Positions 1 to 14,369 of a stretch of 64,000 bases of DNA are shown in pieces. The stretch is from contig NC_133219.1 in NCBI RefSeq assembly GCF_040436345.1, positions 18,870,958 to 18,934,957 on the forward strand, written 5' to 3'. The notes under the pieces are model-generated. The model did not search any database. It was given only the letters and a program-made list of their open reading frames with translations, and was not told the origin of the DNA. A program made the position numbers and the translations under genes. This stretch comes from Pagrus major. Its lineage: Eukaryota; Chordata; Actinopteri; Spariformes; Sparidae. Position 1 is the stretch's first letter; each line of letters starts with the position of its first letter.

Positions 1-160
1 AAGATTGGGTGACGCCCCCTTGCCAAGTTTATAAAATGTTTGCTTGATCTTCGTCCACCCTTTTGTACCCTGATGAAAACCTTCAAGGTCGAAACCGATC
101 AGTGTGTTATTGTTCTGTAGCCATGTTTTGAATAAAGGCTTTTCAATCTAATCCAAAACC
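1..160 (+). repeat. Probable 3' end of a non-LTR element or SINE
   Basis: CCCTGATGAAAACCTTCAAG followed by GTCGAAACC forms the small stem (ACCTT/AAGGT) and CGAAAC motif seen at 3' tails of several fish non-LTR elements. An AATAAAGGCTTTTCAATC poly(A)-like end follows at about 133-150. The element is truncated by the window start. Confidence 0.4.
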
Positions 161-213
161 TTTTTAGCTGACACCAAATCTTGTTCAGATAAATACATAC
201 ATATGTTCTTTAC

Positions 214-214
<1 letters not shown>

Positions 215-275
<61 letters not shown>
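215..275 (+). repeat. (TTA)n microsatellite
   Basis: About 20 uninterrupted ATT/TTA units. Confidence 0.97.
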
Positions 276-276
<1 letters not shown>

Positions 277-455
277 CTATAAATACTCATTTATCAGCCC
301 TGAAGTTCAAACAGCACAGAACAACAGAAGCAGCAGATGGACAGGATCGACCATGAAACAGGAAGAATATCACCACTTGAAGAGGTGTAAATCTAGAGAG
401 AGATGAAGGGAAAGACGGTCAGAAAGACACAAGGATGAGCAAAATCTGGTTACTA

Positions 456-458
<3 letters not shown>

Positions 459-532
<74 letters not shown>
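459..532 (+). repeat. (GT)n microsatellite
   Basis: About 37 perfect GT units; produces spurious VCVC / HTHT frames on the two strands. Confidence 0.97.
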
Positions 533-533
<1 letters not shown>

Positions 534-2690
534 AGGAAACCTGCTGGGCACCTCAGGGTACCACAGTGGAAATATGCGACTCTGAGAGAAACAAGGAGAG
601 AGAGGGAGAGTGAATATCTGTGAGTTTTTATATCACAGCTGTGGGGAAACAAGTATTTAGATTTTGTTTTGATGATTTTGGCTGATGTCTGATCTCCCCA
701 TATATAATTATTCAGCTTGCATGCATCACTAACCCATATGAAATTGTGCTTCAGTTACTAATATTAAGTTCAGACTGTGCTGGGGAAACAATTATTTTAA
801 CTTCTGACGTCTTTTTTTTACCCCTAAGGTCGCGCATACGAATCTAATTACAGGCCTTCATTCTTCACCTGTCTCTCATCATCATTCCTGTTTCTCTACG
901 TAGATGTAAAAACAGATTTCTTTTCCACAACACCAAAACACCACAACACTACGTGAAAATGAAAGTCCTGAAATGTCTGAACTGTTCATCAGTCTGCACA
1001 AGACTCAAGACATACAGTAAATTCCTATGCACAGCATATACAACGGGTAGATTTTGGCTGCCTTTTCGATCATTTTTATTAAAGCAAATGCAAAGTTGAC
1101 TTATATATCATGTAAACGGTTTCATTACTTTCTGAATATCCTAAATTCTCTTCTAAAAAGATGCTAAAAATCCAAAGACCGACAGACGCACGCCTAATTA
1201 GAGACTAGCTGATGAACCTAGTCGAGCATTTAGCAGCTAAATATTCAGATATTGCCCTCAGAGGATAATAAAGACCAAAACGACGCTAAAAGAAAGCAAA
1301 TATTAAACTCCAAGCAAATAGTTATCTTGCTCCATAGCTGTTGGATGTGTACATAAGCAACAATTTGTTCACAATGTCTGCTTAAATGGTGATGATATGT
1401 CAATTGTTTCCACTGCAAAAGTGGATATCTAAAATCTTGTGATATTTGGCTGATGACTTTTTCTTTCTTGAATTCTCCTCATACTCTGTTGTAGACTTTT
1501 GCTTTACCACCCAGTGCTGTTTCGACATGTATTAATATATATGTGAAATGTGACGCCATGGTACCACTGTGTATGGTGTGGATGCACAATAAGAAAATGG
1601 AGGGTCTATGTCAACATCCACAAAAAGAGGTGCAGCATTAAACAGTTTGGGTCCCAACAGCAGAGGACTGGCTTCACTAAGAAGCTACGTGTGAATGAGA
1701 ACTCTCTTTTAGAGAAAACTGACAACTAGTTTCTCAAAAAGTCGCTTGAAGTGACCGCTGTGTCGCTACTTATTTCAGGTTCTCAAGACAAGATTGGATC
1801 TCCTAAGAATAACAAGGAACTATTATTAAAATCTGGATTAGCTCATCCAGTTAGCGAGCACCTGAGTGAATCTGTGAAAGTGAATATTCACAATCCTGTC
1901 GTTCCCTGGAGGTAAATGTTAACACAGTGAGTTTTGGGAGTGGGAGCTCCAGCTGGGTGGGTCATCAAGCTGAAAGAGCCGGGCCCCACCAGACCCGGAG
2001 AGGGCGGAGTACAGATGGGGAGGTCCTCGTCTTTACAAGGACTCGGCCCTCCAGAGACCACCCTGCCGCTGCACTATCAAGTCATCTCACTAACACTTTA
2101 CAGGAGGTGAAGCTCATCGTCTGCCTCATTTACTGTCACGTCCCTGTGGGAGCATGTGAAGGAGGGAGGGACATGGAGGAATCTTTTTTTCCGAGTGCTT
2201 GAGACGCAGCCTCTAATTAGGCCGCACGATCTCACATTGTTGTGTGAAATGAGCGTTAAGACTTTCAGTTTGTTTTGAATGCAAGGATGCCTGCTGTCCA
2301 ACCACAAAGTCAATCCAGACTTCCATTTTCCAGCCTTTTTCTGTATCCAGTTCTAATTATATGTCCATGATCCAACACAAAGAACACAATGATTCTTAGT
2401 TTCAAGTGATTATAAACCAGTGACAACCCAATTTATAATACATCCGTCTAAATCCTACATGCGGGAGCTTTAACAAAAAAACATAATTGTAGTTGCTGGT
2501 TCTTGTATCATGGTGTACTGCAGCTCTACATGTGGTTTGTCCAAGCGGTGTTGCCGTACCCCAACAGAAGTCAACTTTCAATACAAGCAGATTGACTTTT
2601 GATTTTGATAAATGTTGTTGACTGTTGAATGTTTTGGTTTGATTGCTTTTGCTCCTTTTATAAAGGATCTAATTATCTTCTTCTATATCT
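533..2690. other. Intergenic, no gene seen
   Basis: No exon or recognised repeat. A GC-richer stretch at 1925-2200 has several GGAG and CCCTGC words and could be regulatory, but its open frame shows no family. Confidence 0.5.
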
Positions 2691-2696
2691 GACCTG

Positions 2697-2965
2697 AACC
2701 TGTACTGGGTACCTGTACTTTACTTGAGTATTTCCATTTTCTGCTACTTTATACTTCCACTCCACTACATTTTAGAGGCAAATGTTGTACTTTTAACTCC
2801 ACTATGCTTAGTTGAAAACTTTCGTTGCTAGTTACTTTTCAGATTACATGCTGCATCAAAGCCAAAGTAGCACAATACTCAGTCGACCCATAGCATATGC
2901 ATACATGTAAATATATGAATAAGTTACTTTTACTTGTACTTTTGATGCTGCTTACTGCTTCTAGT
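2697..2965 (+). repeat. hAT-like dispersed repeat fragment
   Basis: Contains TACTTTACTTGAGTATTTCC, TACTTCCACTCCACTACATT and ACTTTTACTTGTACTTTTGA, typical of the GTACTTAAGTA-rich teleost repeat also found at 4182, 6120, 18562, 32468, 34825 and 45010 in this window. Ends are not preserved. Confidence 0.55.
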
Positions 2966-3279
2966 TGTGTCTCCTTCATGTGATCCAGTCCTGTTGGGAG
3001 CATTTAGTACGACTACCCCTTTTTAGGGGTCCAGCCAGTGACACTTCTAGTTGCAGAAAGTCACAACCAGAGCTAACACTAGATGGATGAGTGTTGTGCA
3101 CATTACACAAGGGAACTGAGCGAACAGTCTGCAGCCCACTCAAACTGAAGCACATTATGGGGTCGCCCGCACTCCCAAAACCTCCCTTTCATCTGAGATT
3201 TTACACAGCCTGTGACATTTTCTCAACAAGGAATAGCGAAACAATAAACTGAAGCGATAAACGTTACTAGGCTGTTATT

Positions 3280-3880
3280 GGACTGAGTTTGTGGATCTTG
3301 ATGAAAGCTGTGATGACCAGGATAAGGAGCGAACGGGAGCCTTCCATCCACTTGCGTCACCAAAACCTCCGGAGAGTCGCCCCTTTTTTGTTACAAGCTC
3401 TCCAAGTGAAGCGTGACGAGACTAGAACCGCTTAACCATCCTCTTTAAACATATGGGGCCTTTTAGGAGCGGTCCAAGCCGTTACACGCGCTTTGCTTTT
3501 CTCATCAGCTGGGTCAATTTGTAGGAAGTGACTGGCTTTGTCATTCTCCGCGGCCCAGTATTATTCTTTGGTTTTTTCCAAACAATACCACAACATATCC
3601 TGATGTAATGTAAAAATGGCTCAAATTGGGCCATTAAAATGCTGTAACCTCAGCTCAAACCCGCTGTCAGTGAAGGTAATGCTCAAGGCGGATACTTAGC
3701 AGTAATGGTGAAAGAATGTGGATAGGCCCACTTTAAATGGAGCCATCAGCATGGCACGGCAAGAGAGGAAAAGGAAAGGGCTTTTATGATTTCCTTTGAA
3801 AAATTGATTCCAATTTATAAGGGGTCCTGCAAGGGTGTCGTATACAGTCCCCCCTCTTAATACTAAATCTTTCAGGCAGA
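3280..3880. promoter_or_regulatory. Complex non-repetitive block downstream of dmrt2
   Basis: High-complexity sequence with multiple CG sites (CCTCCGGAGAGTCGCCCC, CTCCGCGGCCCAGTATT) and AT-rich homeodomain-like words (GGCCATTAAAATGC, AAATTGATTCCAATTTATAA). No gene is recognised. It resembles a conserved non-coding element, about 19 kb from dmrt2. Confidence 0.25.
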
Positions 3881-4149
3881 AGCTTTTAAAACTTCAAATG
3901 CAGCGAGATCTACTTACACATGTCATGCAATAGCCTATATAGCCCCCTTTCCTGTTCGGCTGGGCAGCTCAAACGTGTGTTTCATGGATGTGAGATTTTT
4001 TTCCAGCGAGAAAACAGAAGAGCAGCCCACAGTAAAACACCGCACATGCTGTCTGGCTTTCCCATCAATCCTGTGGACAGGCCAGCCTCAGCTCAGGTGG
4101 CTCCGGGTCCGTCCAGTCCTCAACACTGTATCAAGACAATCACTTTATG

Positions 4150-4440
4150 GTTGTAGTGGTGGAAGAAGTACTCAAATCTCAGTGGTGGAAAGTAACTCAG
4201 TACATGTACTCAAGTACTGTACTTAAGTATAAGTCTTGTGGGACTTGATCCTAAATGTTTTCTACTTCTTTTACTTCTACTCCACTCGATAAATGGGACA
4301 TATTATTTTTTACTCTACTAATATTTTACACTTCATTTATAACATTACTATTAAGATTTTATATTAAAAAACACAGAATAAGCTTAATATACAACACATT
4401 TTTTAAATTACTTTTACTGAAAGTACTTGTGGCCCTTACG
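4150..4440 (+). repeat. hAT-like dispersed repeat with adjoining solo terminal repeat
   Basis: A terminal word AGTGGTGGAAGAAGTACTC (4155-4173), the inverse of the family's right end, is followed directly by the left end CAGTGGTGGAAAGTAACTC at 4180. The body then runs GTACTTAAGTATAAGTC...TACTTCTACTCCACTCG and ends in AT-rich sequence at about 4440. Confidence 0.55.
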
Positions 4441-6114
4441 TAACAGCGGTGTCTAGTTGTGGCTTCTTGTCATGTTTTAGAGTTGTTGTCAGCAGTTTCA
4501 ACAAGGAGACATTTACCCTCTAACCTGTTCAGAATTTCCCAAAAATAAATCAATAAACAAAAAGATTTTTTGTGTTAGATTTTCCTCTCTTTTTTTCTTT
4601 TCTTTCCTATTACCCCACACATTTATCCTGTGACCCTTTGGAGGGGTCCAGCCTCGAGGCTGGGAACCGCTGGACTAAATTAGCCAACTGGTTTCTCTAT
4701 AAACTTTGCTTTCACTTCGCAATTTTGTATGCCACCAGGCACGAAAAGGGAAATGAAGGCTGACTGGTGATGCAGCCAGGCTGGCAGACTGGTACCATTT
4801 CTATCTGCTGTCACGTCTCCATCATGACCAGACAAACTCACGATGTGTCCTGTGTTGTTGGTAGTTGCTACTCTGAAAGAAATGGATAGCGATCCAGTTG
4901 TCCTTGCAACAGCAGCGACAACAATGATACCACCAAATGCTGGGGCAGGGGGGGCAGTGTGTTTTTTTTGTTGTTTTTTTTTATTTGTTTTTTTGCAAAA
5001 CTACAACCTTTTATAAGAAGTTTCCACAATATTGCATTGGTATGACGCAATATTTACACACTCAGTCTCTATGGTTCCCTCCCTGCACCCACAGTTATTC
5101 ATTCTAGGATCTTTGTGGGCTCTCCTCGCATGTTGGCCTTTATACTGGCCCCTTTCCTCCCAGTCCTAGTTCTATGACTTTTTCACAATTTTTAAATGGC
5201 CATTTGAAAACACTGAGTGACATGACAGAGCATGTGCTACCGTAGACTAAAATTAATACCATTACAGCTCATTCCTAATCCAGGTAAATCTTTGTGGTTC
5301 CACATTGTGGGTCTTTATTGCACTGATGGGGATTTTGCTGATGATGGTCAGATCGGATTATTTCCTTTTTCATATCAAGTGTTCGTATATGAAACCTGCA
5401 GCTGTTGTGAGTGTGCAGTAGAAGCGGGACATGGCTGTAGAGTTGAGCTCAGCTCACCTGTGGTTCAGCAGGGAAAAGGAGGCAATAAGGTAATTATAGA
5501 GGTTATAGAGGAGCAAATCTGAAAGTGGAAATCAAAGCCTGCTCAGCCTCTCAAACTGGTCCAATGGAGCCATATTACAAAGTTATATCAAACATTTCCA
5601 GTCTCATATAGCATGGAAACATGGAAGGTTTGAATAAATGGAACAGGTGCACATGAGCAGAGATAAGAAATCAGCCTGTGGGCTGAAACGCTAATTTGAG
5701 GAACTTAATAGTTGAGTAATTCAAGTAGTAAAATTCTTCAATTCTGCTTCTGACTGGAAGCCTGTTACAATACAGACCTCTTATTCAGCAGACACACGCT
5801 GCAACATGAGCTGACTCTGTCATGGATGTCGTGGATAAAAGAAATCCCCTACTCAGCTAAAAAACATTTTCCCCACCATGAGAGAGACCACCAGTATTAA
5901 AGTAAACTTAGCAAACAGGAGACCTTAAACAACAAACAAGCTCAATTATTGCACTTTGAATTAGGGGTTTGTAAATCTTGAATGTTTAATATTTAAAGGT
6001 GCTTTTTTGCATGATGTCCATCTCAAAGTCTATGGGACAGGATTTTCTTTTTGTCATGCTGGATGAGCAGCTTTCATTAGAGTGATGGGAGAGGTCCTGA
6101 TTTTACTGAACATT

Positions 6115-6245
6115 ATATTTGTCCAAGTACTGTCGTACTTTGAGGTACTTGTACTTTACTTGAGAATTTCCATTTTATGCTATTTAATACTTCTACTCCA
6201 TAACATTTGATAACTTTAGTTACTATTTAATTTGAAAATATGATA
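6115..6245 (+). repeat. hAT-like dispersed repeat fragment
   Basis: TTTGAGGTACTTGTACTTTA, CTTGAGAATTTCCATTTTAT and CTTCTACTCCATAACATTTG match the interior of the same family. Both ends are missing. Confidence 0.5.
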
Positions 6246-9200
6246 CATTATTCCAGCTGTTCCACCGTTACCTGGAGAGAGTGTGAGTAAAACAATGCCT
6301 CTTCCTGTTTTGGTTCTGCAATGGCAGACACACTTCCTTTGTGCTGTAATTCATCCTCTGTTTTTTGCAGGAGAAATCCATCCAATCCACTGAAAGCAAA
6401 GTTTATTGGGACCCAACCTGTACGCAGGTGTTGTTATCTAACTACAGCCATCACACTGTGCATCAGTATTTACTTCAGAATGATAAGTTAAAGCAAACAG
6501 GTCGTCTATTGCCTGTGAAGGCGATAATTGAATACTTCCTCCACGACTAGTTTTATCATGTACACTCCCCAGATTGGCACATCTAGCTACTCTATCCTGA
6601 CTGTTTTTCTGTGTCCTAAAGGCATCATTTGATTCAAGGTATGTTGCACTTTATCCTTGAAATTGTGTTTTTCCGATTAAACACCAGAAAACACTACTTG
6701 ACTGAGAACTTGCTGCCTTTGAAACTGATGACTTCCCTTTTGCATACAATTTTCATTTTTGTTGTTTCACATTGAGACTCTTGTCTTCATTTTTATTCAG
6801 GACCTTTCTAAAACAATCTAAATGACGATGACTTATTAAGCGTATCAACACGCGGTCACATGGAAATTCTAACAGCATTTTTCTACCACACATATTTTAC
6901 CTCGAGGACTTCTTGTCCACTCAAGAAGAAGTAAAAGCATTGAAACCGTCTGTTCACATGAGCACTGTGGAGACTTCAGCTGTCGACGCTTCCCTCTCAG
7001 GCCCAGAGGAAGTGGATATTTTTCCTGCCGTGGTTTGCTCGACCACTTGGGTCATTCTTAACACACATTACTTATGATGGAGGACAAGCAAAGCAGAGCT
7101 TTATTCCACCACAGCAGCAGGTTTCTGAAAGAAGCTACCTGAGAACTTTAGGACTTTGGGAAGTTGTTCCATATGCAAACCACAGGAGTCATTAGTATCA
7201 CAGATATATACTGTTACATCATTGAATATAATACGCTCCCTTGAATCAGAGCAATAATCACCCCGTAGGAGATGTGGCTGGAGGGGTTTTTTTTTTTCGG
7301 AGCAGGGGTGTAAATCTTGCCTTCCATTTTTGTAACGTGTGCAGGTTTTCCTCTGAAAGGCAGAGCCGGGCTATAAGGCAAGCAGCTGAGTTGCACATGT
7401 TAAAAGACCTCCTGCCGTCCTCCAAAGACCCTCTTGATAAATTTCCTACAGGTGGAGCAGATGCACAAATGTACACTATATGGTATTTTACAGAGCGAAC
7501 ATAAACCTGATGTTTACCCTGACCTCTGTTCGTGTTCGACCCTAGTGGTTTGGGGGCAAATAATGCTTGTTTCCTTGTAGAGCTGTTTCTTTCATCTCTG
7601 TACATCCGTCGTTCATTTTCACAGGGGTGATATAAGTTTTCACTGAAAAGGGAAAAGGTTCAAGTCTCTTGTGCTGCTAGAAAATGACTCTGGTAAAAGC
7701 TGGACCTTTTTTTTCTGACAGGTGAGAATATTTTAAGCCTCATTGGTTCTTAATAATGAGTTCTGCAGTATGAATCGTATCTGAGGCCGCATCAAACCCC
7801 CTGTTAAACGTCGTGCTGGACAGGAAACTGAAGCTCCTGTTTCAGTGTTAATATTCAGCACTGTGTCGACTATTTAATGCAGGGGTGAGATGGTGTGTCT
7901 GTGCTGTGTGATGTTCAGGAGCAGGCAGCAGAGAGCGTGTAGGCTTTTCTTTTCTCCTTTCTCTTTTATTCTTTAATGACACTTTCAGTTACACAGCCAG
8001 CTCAGTAACTTAGACTTAAGGTACAATCTTCAGGTAACTAAAAACTTTTTACTGCACTACATTTATCTCACTACTAGCTACTTTGCAGATTATGATTAAT
8101 CATCTTGCCAGGTTGGAAAATAAGATGTCCTGTTGCAGTTTAAACTACACAGAAGTGTATAAATTAGCTAAAGCAATATTATGTAGAAATTGGCATTTTG
8201 TGCGATTTGGCGCTCCTCACAGTTTCTGATTCTACTTTGAACACGCTACATTGCTGCATTCTCTAAAACAACTGAATTAGATGGGGATCAAAGTCTCCAG
8301 AAGCTATGACATCCCACATTGATTTAGAAAGACATTATTGACACCCTGAACTCACAGTCGAGCTTGAGCATCCATTTTTTACATGTAAATGATGTGATGT
8401 GCAACGCTGTTTTGCTGTGAAGCTCCAGAAATGAAAGGGTGAGTAGATAATGACTGAATGACTTCCATCACTCTGCAAATACTTTCAGCATAAAAGCAGA
8501 CAAAAGTCAACTCTTAAAGTCTACTTTTAGTTGTAATGATGTGATACAATGTCTGACAGTTTTTGGAAGTATTTGTCAAGGTGCATAATAATCAAACAAC
8601 AACAACGAGGTTGAAGTCTTGTCATTGTCAGTTTGTATACTATATGGCTGTGCTTTGACTGAAATGTGACATGTGTGATTTGTGTTGTACAGTACAACAG
8701 TATGGAAGTATAACCCACCCCTCACCCCCTGAAACTGAAGGCACCGACAACTCTACAATCGCCCTGATCAAAGGCAGGTTGGCTGTCTTTCCTAAAGATA
8801 GACTTACAGGTGATGTATTGGATGAGTCAAGTGTCCGAACTCTACTTCAGAGGTGGTATCCCCCTGTGTCACGCAGGTTCCCCATAAAACACTTTCATGT
8901 AGCTCAATAAAAAGAAAGAAAAGTCCTGTAAAATTTTAAAGGTGGAGTCAAATGCGGGGGTTTTATTTTTCATCTACAGGCTTTGGATTTCATTTCTGAC
9001 ACAGGGTTTGTCTTGCTCAGTTTCTTCTGCTGGGACCAACTTGAGGACAGGTATCAATGATGCGAATTCCTGATGTGAACAATAATAAGTCATTTTCACA
9101 CAGGGTATCTTCAGCCTGGTTGGATCACACTTCAATTTAGGCTACCTTTGTTTTTTCATTTCATAACAGCACGTATTAATTTGACACACCAGATGGTTTG

Positions 9201-12200
9201 TTTCACAAAATGGTTCATAGTTTCCCAAAGCCATGTCGAATCGAGCCGGTAGAGACTGTTTGGACAAGGACACTTTCAAAAACTACTTAGCAGGTGATCG
9301 GACAAACCATCTGTGTATTACCGTCTGTTACAGGCTGACTTCAACCATCAGATCAACAGACACCAGTTGGTAAATCAAACTCTTGCATTGGTCAGGCAGG
9401 AGGAGCATCTATGATAACCTCTTGAGGAGTTGCCATTGGTGTTTTCAAACAATCGGTGGCTCCCCTCGCTGGCTGTCACACTATAAACTACAGCTGTAGC
9501 TGCTCTAACTGCCAGTGGTTCCTCATAGGACTCTGATTGGTTAAATGCCTGTGTGTTCGGCCACAAGCATATAGCTTGAAGCGTGGCAAGATGGATTTTT
9601 AAGACCACGTGATTTTGGTGATTCAAGTTGCCTCGTATGATAGAGCATTTTTAATGATTAGACAATTTGTATGTTGTATGTGGTTTTCCACTATTATCAA
9701 TTTATCAAGAGACTTGGTGTCATGGTGTCAAACCCAAAGAAATGCTGCAACTCAGGCATTTTAGTCTCTTTTAGCTCATTGTTTTGCTTTTCAGCATTTG
9801 TACTGGGACAAACTAGATCAATACTACAATACAAGAACAATTCTGATTCTTTGTTTCAACGTCATCTACATGGTTCATCAACTGGTGAGGCTGAGTTTTT
9901 ATAGCTTGCAGCTTTAGTGCATGTTCAAGACAGTGTTTCCCACCAATTTCTTGAGCTACCGTTAGCTTAATTTGCTAAGTAGCCACATTTTAAACATTTG
10001 GTCATAATTTCAGCCGACAAAAACATTGAGTACCAATCAGAAATGAGAGGTCTGCTTTTGTCAGCCTCTGTCTAAAATCAAGGACCCAAAAGACAGATAT
10101 TAATGCAAAAGACAGATATTAATGGGAAGAGCAACAAAACGGTTCCAGAACTGTACATGACGTTTCAGGCTGTCAAACAAAAAAAATGTGTTTTTATAAG
10201 AAAGTTTGATTTATTTTCTCAAAAACATAAATACAAAAAAAGAGAACAAGTGAGTCTTTGAGTATATTTGTAGGCATGTAGGCTTTTATTATTAGTGACA
10301 GGAAATTAGGGAAAATACGTAAATCTTAATAAAAATGTCTTATCAATATAAATTCAAGTGGATCACTTGTTACAAAACCGAAAATCGGAAAGCCATGCAA
10401 ATACATTTTCTATAGGTAAGGAATAAAGACATTTATGACCCCTGATCTTTGGAACTTACAGCAATGTTATTCTTAAAAAGGTCATGTTTATATATGAGAT
10501 CTTAGATCACAAGAAGAAACAACATCCTTAACCCTTTCTCAGTCTTTACACAAAGTTTTGGAACAAGCAGATTCTGTTTTATTCAGGTGTCAGATAAGCA
10601 AAAGCACAACAGCAAAATGACAGATAGATCGATCAGATAAGAGTGTTCGAGCGTCACAAGCATTAAAGTCTGACTGTCGCAGCAAAAGACGCCCGTCTGC
10701 ACACTTGTGTGACATAAAATCCTTGAGCGACAACGTAAGCAGCCTCTTCAAACAGCCGGGCAGATAAGAAATGGAAACCAGTTTCTTCACACTGTATTGT
10801 ACAGGAAACAAAATGTGTTGATGTGAAAACAGAGAGAATAGCACAGACTGTGTTGACTAAACAGGGCCAAAGTGTCACAGTGGCAACAGGTTTTGTCAGA
10901 CCAACTCCAAGGTTAAAGCCTCGCCCTGCAACCTCAGGGGTCAGCAGGTTTCCACTGACGTAAAATGTTATTTAGGTAACAACTAGGAGACCTGAGAAGC
11001 TGCTGAATATCTGTTAATTGGGTGAACATTGATATTAAATATCAGGAAAGCCAGGTAAATGGAGGGAAACACTACCACACAGGTGTTTTTACTTCTTGTG
11101 GCTGAGGCCTAGTTATGCTGGAACCTGGAGGGTCAGGTCACCAAACTCCAGCCCAGTCTCCAGGATATGCCACGTTTGGTACACATGTCACCTTAGGTTA
11201 CATTATGTTCATGATGTAACTCAACTACATTAATAAGTTAAAGAACTCACCATTGGTTTTTGTTTCACACTATGCACAGACAGCAGAGTAGAGGTTGCCT
11301 AAAAGGAAATGTTAATATGGGTCGTGATAACCTGCTTTTGCAGTCAACCTACTGTATATCTGATAATGATTGATGATGCCCACTGTGCTCAGCAGCTAGT
11401 AGCTAGCTTTGACTGTCTGTTGCTTGGAGTGTACAGTCAGCCTAAGAGCCTGTTTTACTGGAAAAAGCTGCCTGCTGCAGTGAAAGACAACACCATGAGA
11501 GCTGAGTGAACCAAACACAAGAACCACAAAACAAGGAGCTGAAAAAAGCTATAAAGTGACTTAGATGTGTTTGTGTTGCTGTCCTTGTGTTGTTTCATTT
11601 GATCCGAAAAACAAAGGCTTTTTTTTTCTTTTTTTATCTGAGACCAGACATGATCCTTTGTGGCTAACGCCAAACGTGTTGCTCCAAACCCTTATTTTTT
11701 CGCCACAGCACATAAACAGTATACTTAATCCTGCATTGGCTGTAAACATTGCCACTGGATGTACATCACGTAGTGAAGCAGGTACACAGATTGTGATGTT
11801 TGAAAATGATCCACTGCTCACTGAAAGAGAAGTAACTATAGTGTTAATAGTAGCATATACCCAGCACTAAACCACCGGGGTCAACCCCTTCATTCACACA
11901 TGAGCACCATCAGCTCGTCCAGATGAGCCGACTTTGATGGACCAGTAAAAGTGTCCCACTCTGTCCACGCAGACACAGGAAGTTCCAGTCTGGAGTTTGA
12001 CTGCTGGTTTGAGGACAGATTATTAAATCCATCTTTCACTGTGGAAACTAAAACTGCAAAGTCAGCCGCCTGCGTGACATGACGAGACATCGCTGTGCAC
12101 AAGGTGCAGACTGGAATACTTGAACACGAAACAGAGTCATTGTGAAAGCTCTGTGATCCAACAGACATACGCTATTCACGCTGTAGTGTCTGCACACTAA

Positions 12201-14369
12201 ATCTGTCACCTTTTATTTACATATTAACATAAAGCCAAAAACCATTATAAATAGGTCCCAACGTAGACGACAAAGATTGTTGAGAAAAATAACTTTGACA
12301 TTTAGATACATGAATGCTAAGACAAATGCCAAACACGTTTTCACGAGTCCTGCAACCAACAGTATAATTAATTTTGCTGTTAGAATAAGTAATTAATGTA
12401 CTGTAATATTTTGTCCTAACATGACATGACAGTGGCCAATTTATACATCTAGCAGTTCATTTGGAGTCATGTCTCTGACCATCTGTCTCAGGGTTCGAGT
12501 TATGATCTGAGCTCTGTCAGGGTTTTTGAAATAACTCACACTCAGGGCAGAGATCAACAAAAAAATAATAATAATAAATAATAATAATAACACCTTTCAC
12601 ATCGCTACATGTTCGATATGCCCAGGTCATATGTGGCATTGTGACACAGTGTTACATCAGGTGTGGAGACTGAAGACTAGACTAGCTCTCTAATACTTCA
12701 GTGATCTATAATTTCTTTTGTATTTGTACAAAATATATTGTAAAGAAATCAAAAAATAATTGATCGAGTGTCTTTTTTGGTAAAAGACAACAAGTACAGG
12801 CCTTCACTCTAAACATAGATGCTCTGTTTGCCTGGGGGGAGGCTGTACATAAGGGAGTGTGCATTTGAATACACTTTTATAAGTCTATGCAAATCAGAGC
12901 TTTTAAGTGTTAACCTTGGCAATCATAGTGTTTACTCTAGTTAGCGTAAGCCAGGTGCGGTGGTCATTTATCACTGTGTTACAGCTGCACCATCTGCGCC
13001 GACCTCTACACTCAGTGGTGCTCGTGAAGCGACAACCACAACTTTTTTCCATTCATACTGTAGCTACAAAACTGCTGTGAATAAAAGCCGAGGGAGTGCA
13101 GCAGGCGGCAAAGACAACAGCCCCGACAGAAATAACACTTGTGATAAGTGTGCTCGGTCCAGTGTGACAGTACATTGCAGAGGATTGTGATATTTTCTTT
13201 GGGCGACAATGCGACACAAAGTGTTTTTCCATAGCATTTACATGATTGTTTAGACTGGCAAATTCCCTGCAAAAGCTCAGCAGGTGGAGGAGATGTTGAT
13301 GTTTGTCTCAAAAGAAAAGTCATATTTGCACAAACTGAAAAATCAAGTAAATCTTACAAAATCTCTGAGGAACAGAAAGAAGGGATCAGTGTCATTAAAT
13401 GTTACAAACTGTTGCTGCAAATGGACACCAAAGGAAATAAAAGACGATTGTTTTTGTCTTCTTGTTCTCTCAAGGTTCACCTTTCCAAACACCGGCTGCT
13501 CAAAGATTTACAACTATTTGCATACACTTGCAAATGTTGCTATCATCTGGATTTGAAGTGGCTGAATTTGCCTTTCTCCTTGATACTTGCGTGAATGTTT
13601 CAAAATTATGCCAGAGAAGACGAGACACACCTTCCGGTAGCTTCAACTTGCAAATCGACACAGGTTCACTTAGCCTTTACAAAGAGTATACAGAGGCGAT
13701 ATAACCTCTCCTCTCAAAAACAAAACTCTCTTTTGTCGTTCCCTCTCCCTCAGGGCAGGCTGTAGAGGGCTGATTGGTTTATGGACCTGAGAAGAAGGGG
13801 TTACTGTTTACTTTGAGCCACAGACCGACTGTTCAGTTGTCTTGTTTAGTGCTCCAAATGTCAGTTTGTGTTGCAGAAGTGTCTTTCTTTTCCTGCTGTG
13901 AGCAGAAGTACGGGGTAACACTGGAGGCTACTGAGACAACAAAAGCAAGAGCACAGGTGCCGGTGGTAGAAATAATTGTTCTTGACCCTCAGGAGTCAAC
14001 AGGAGGCTGTACAATGGATAGATTGTGTTAATGTCGGCCTGTAGAAAGTTTGTGTAAATAACCTCTTAACTTATGTAACCGTGTTCTTCTCATTCAAAGT
14101 CACATTTTAAGTTCCCAGTTGCAATCAATGACATCTGATGTTTTAGAAGTCGATAAACAAAAATCCATCAAGACGGTGAAGAGCAAGGCTGTGTGAAATC
14201 ATCTGAACCATCCCTCACTGCTGCTCAAAAGATGCAACGTCCCTGCAACATGAGCCTTATAAATGAAAGTCATAAACAACTAATTGGCATCAGCTCATAC
14301 ATTTTTATAATATTTCTTAATCAATGAAAAGATGTTCAGATATTGTAATGATGTTTCCTTTTGTACTTT

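Noticed and set aside
6365..6550. Possible plus-strand exon after tttttttgcag
   Set aside because: An acceptor-like tract precedes it, but the peptide is unlike any family I know and no partner exon is visible nearby.
11561..11870. Overlapping 86-101 codon frames on both strands
   Set aside because: Low-complexity F/K-rich translations of an AT-rich stretch, without splice signals or homologous motifs.
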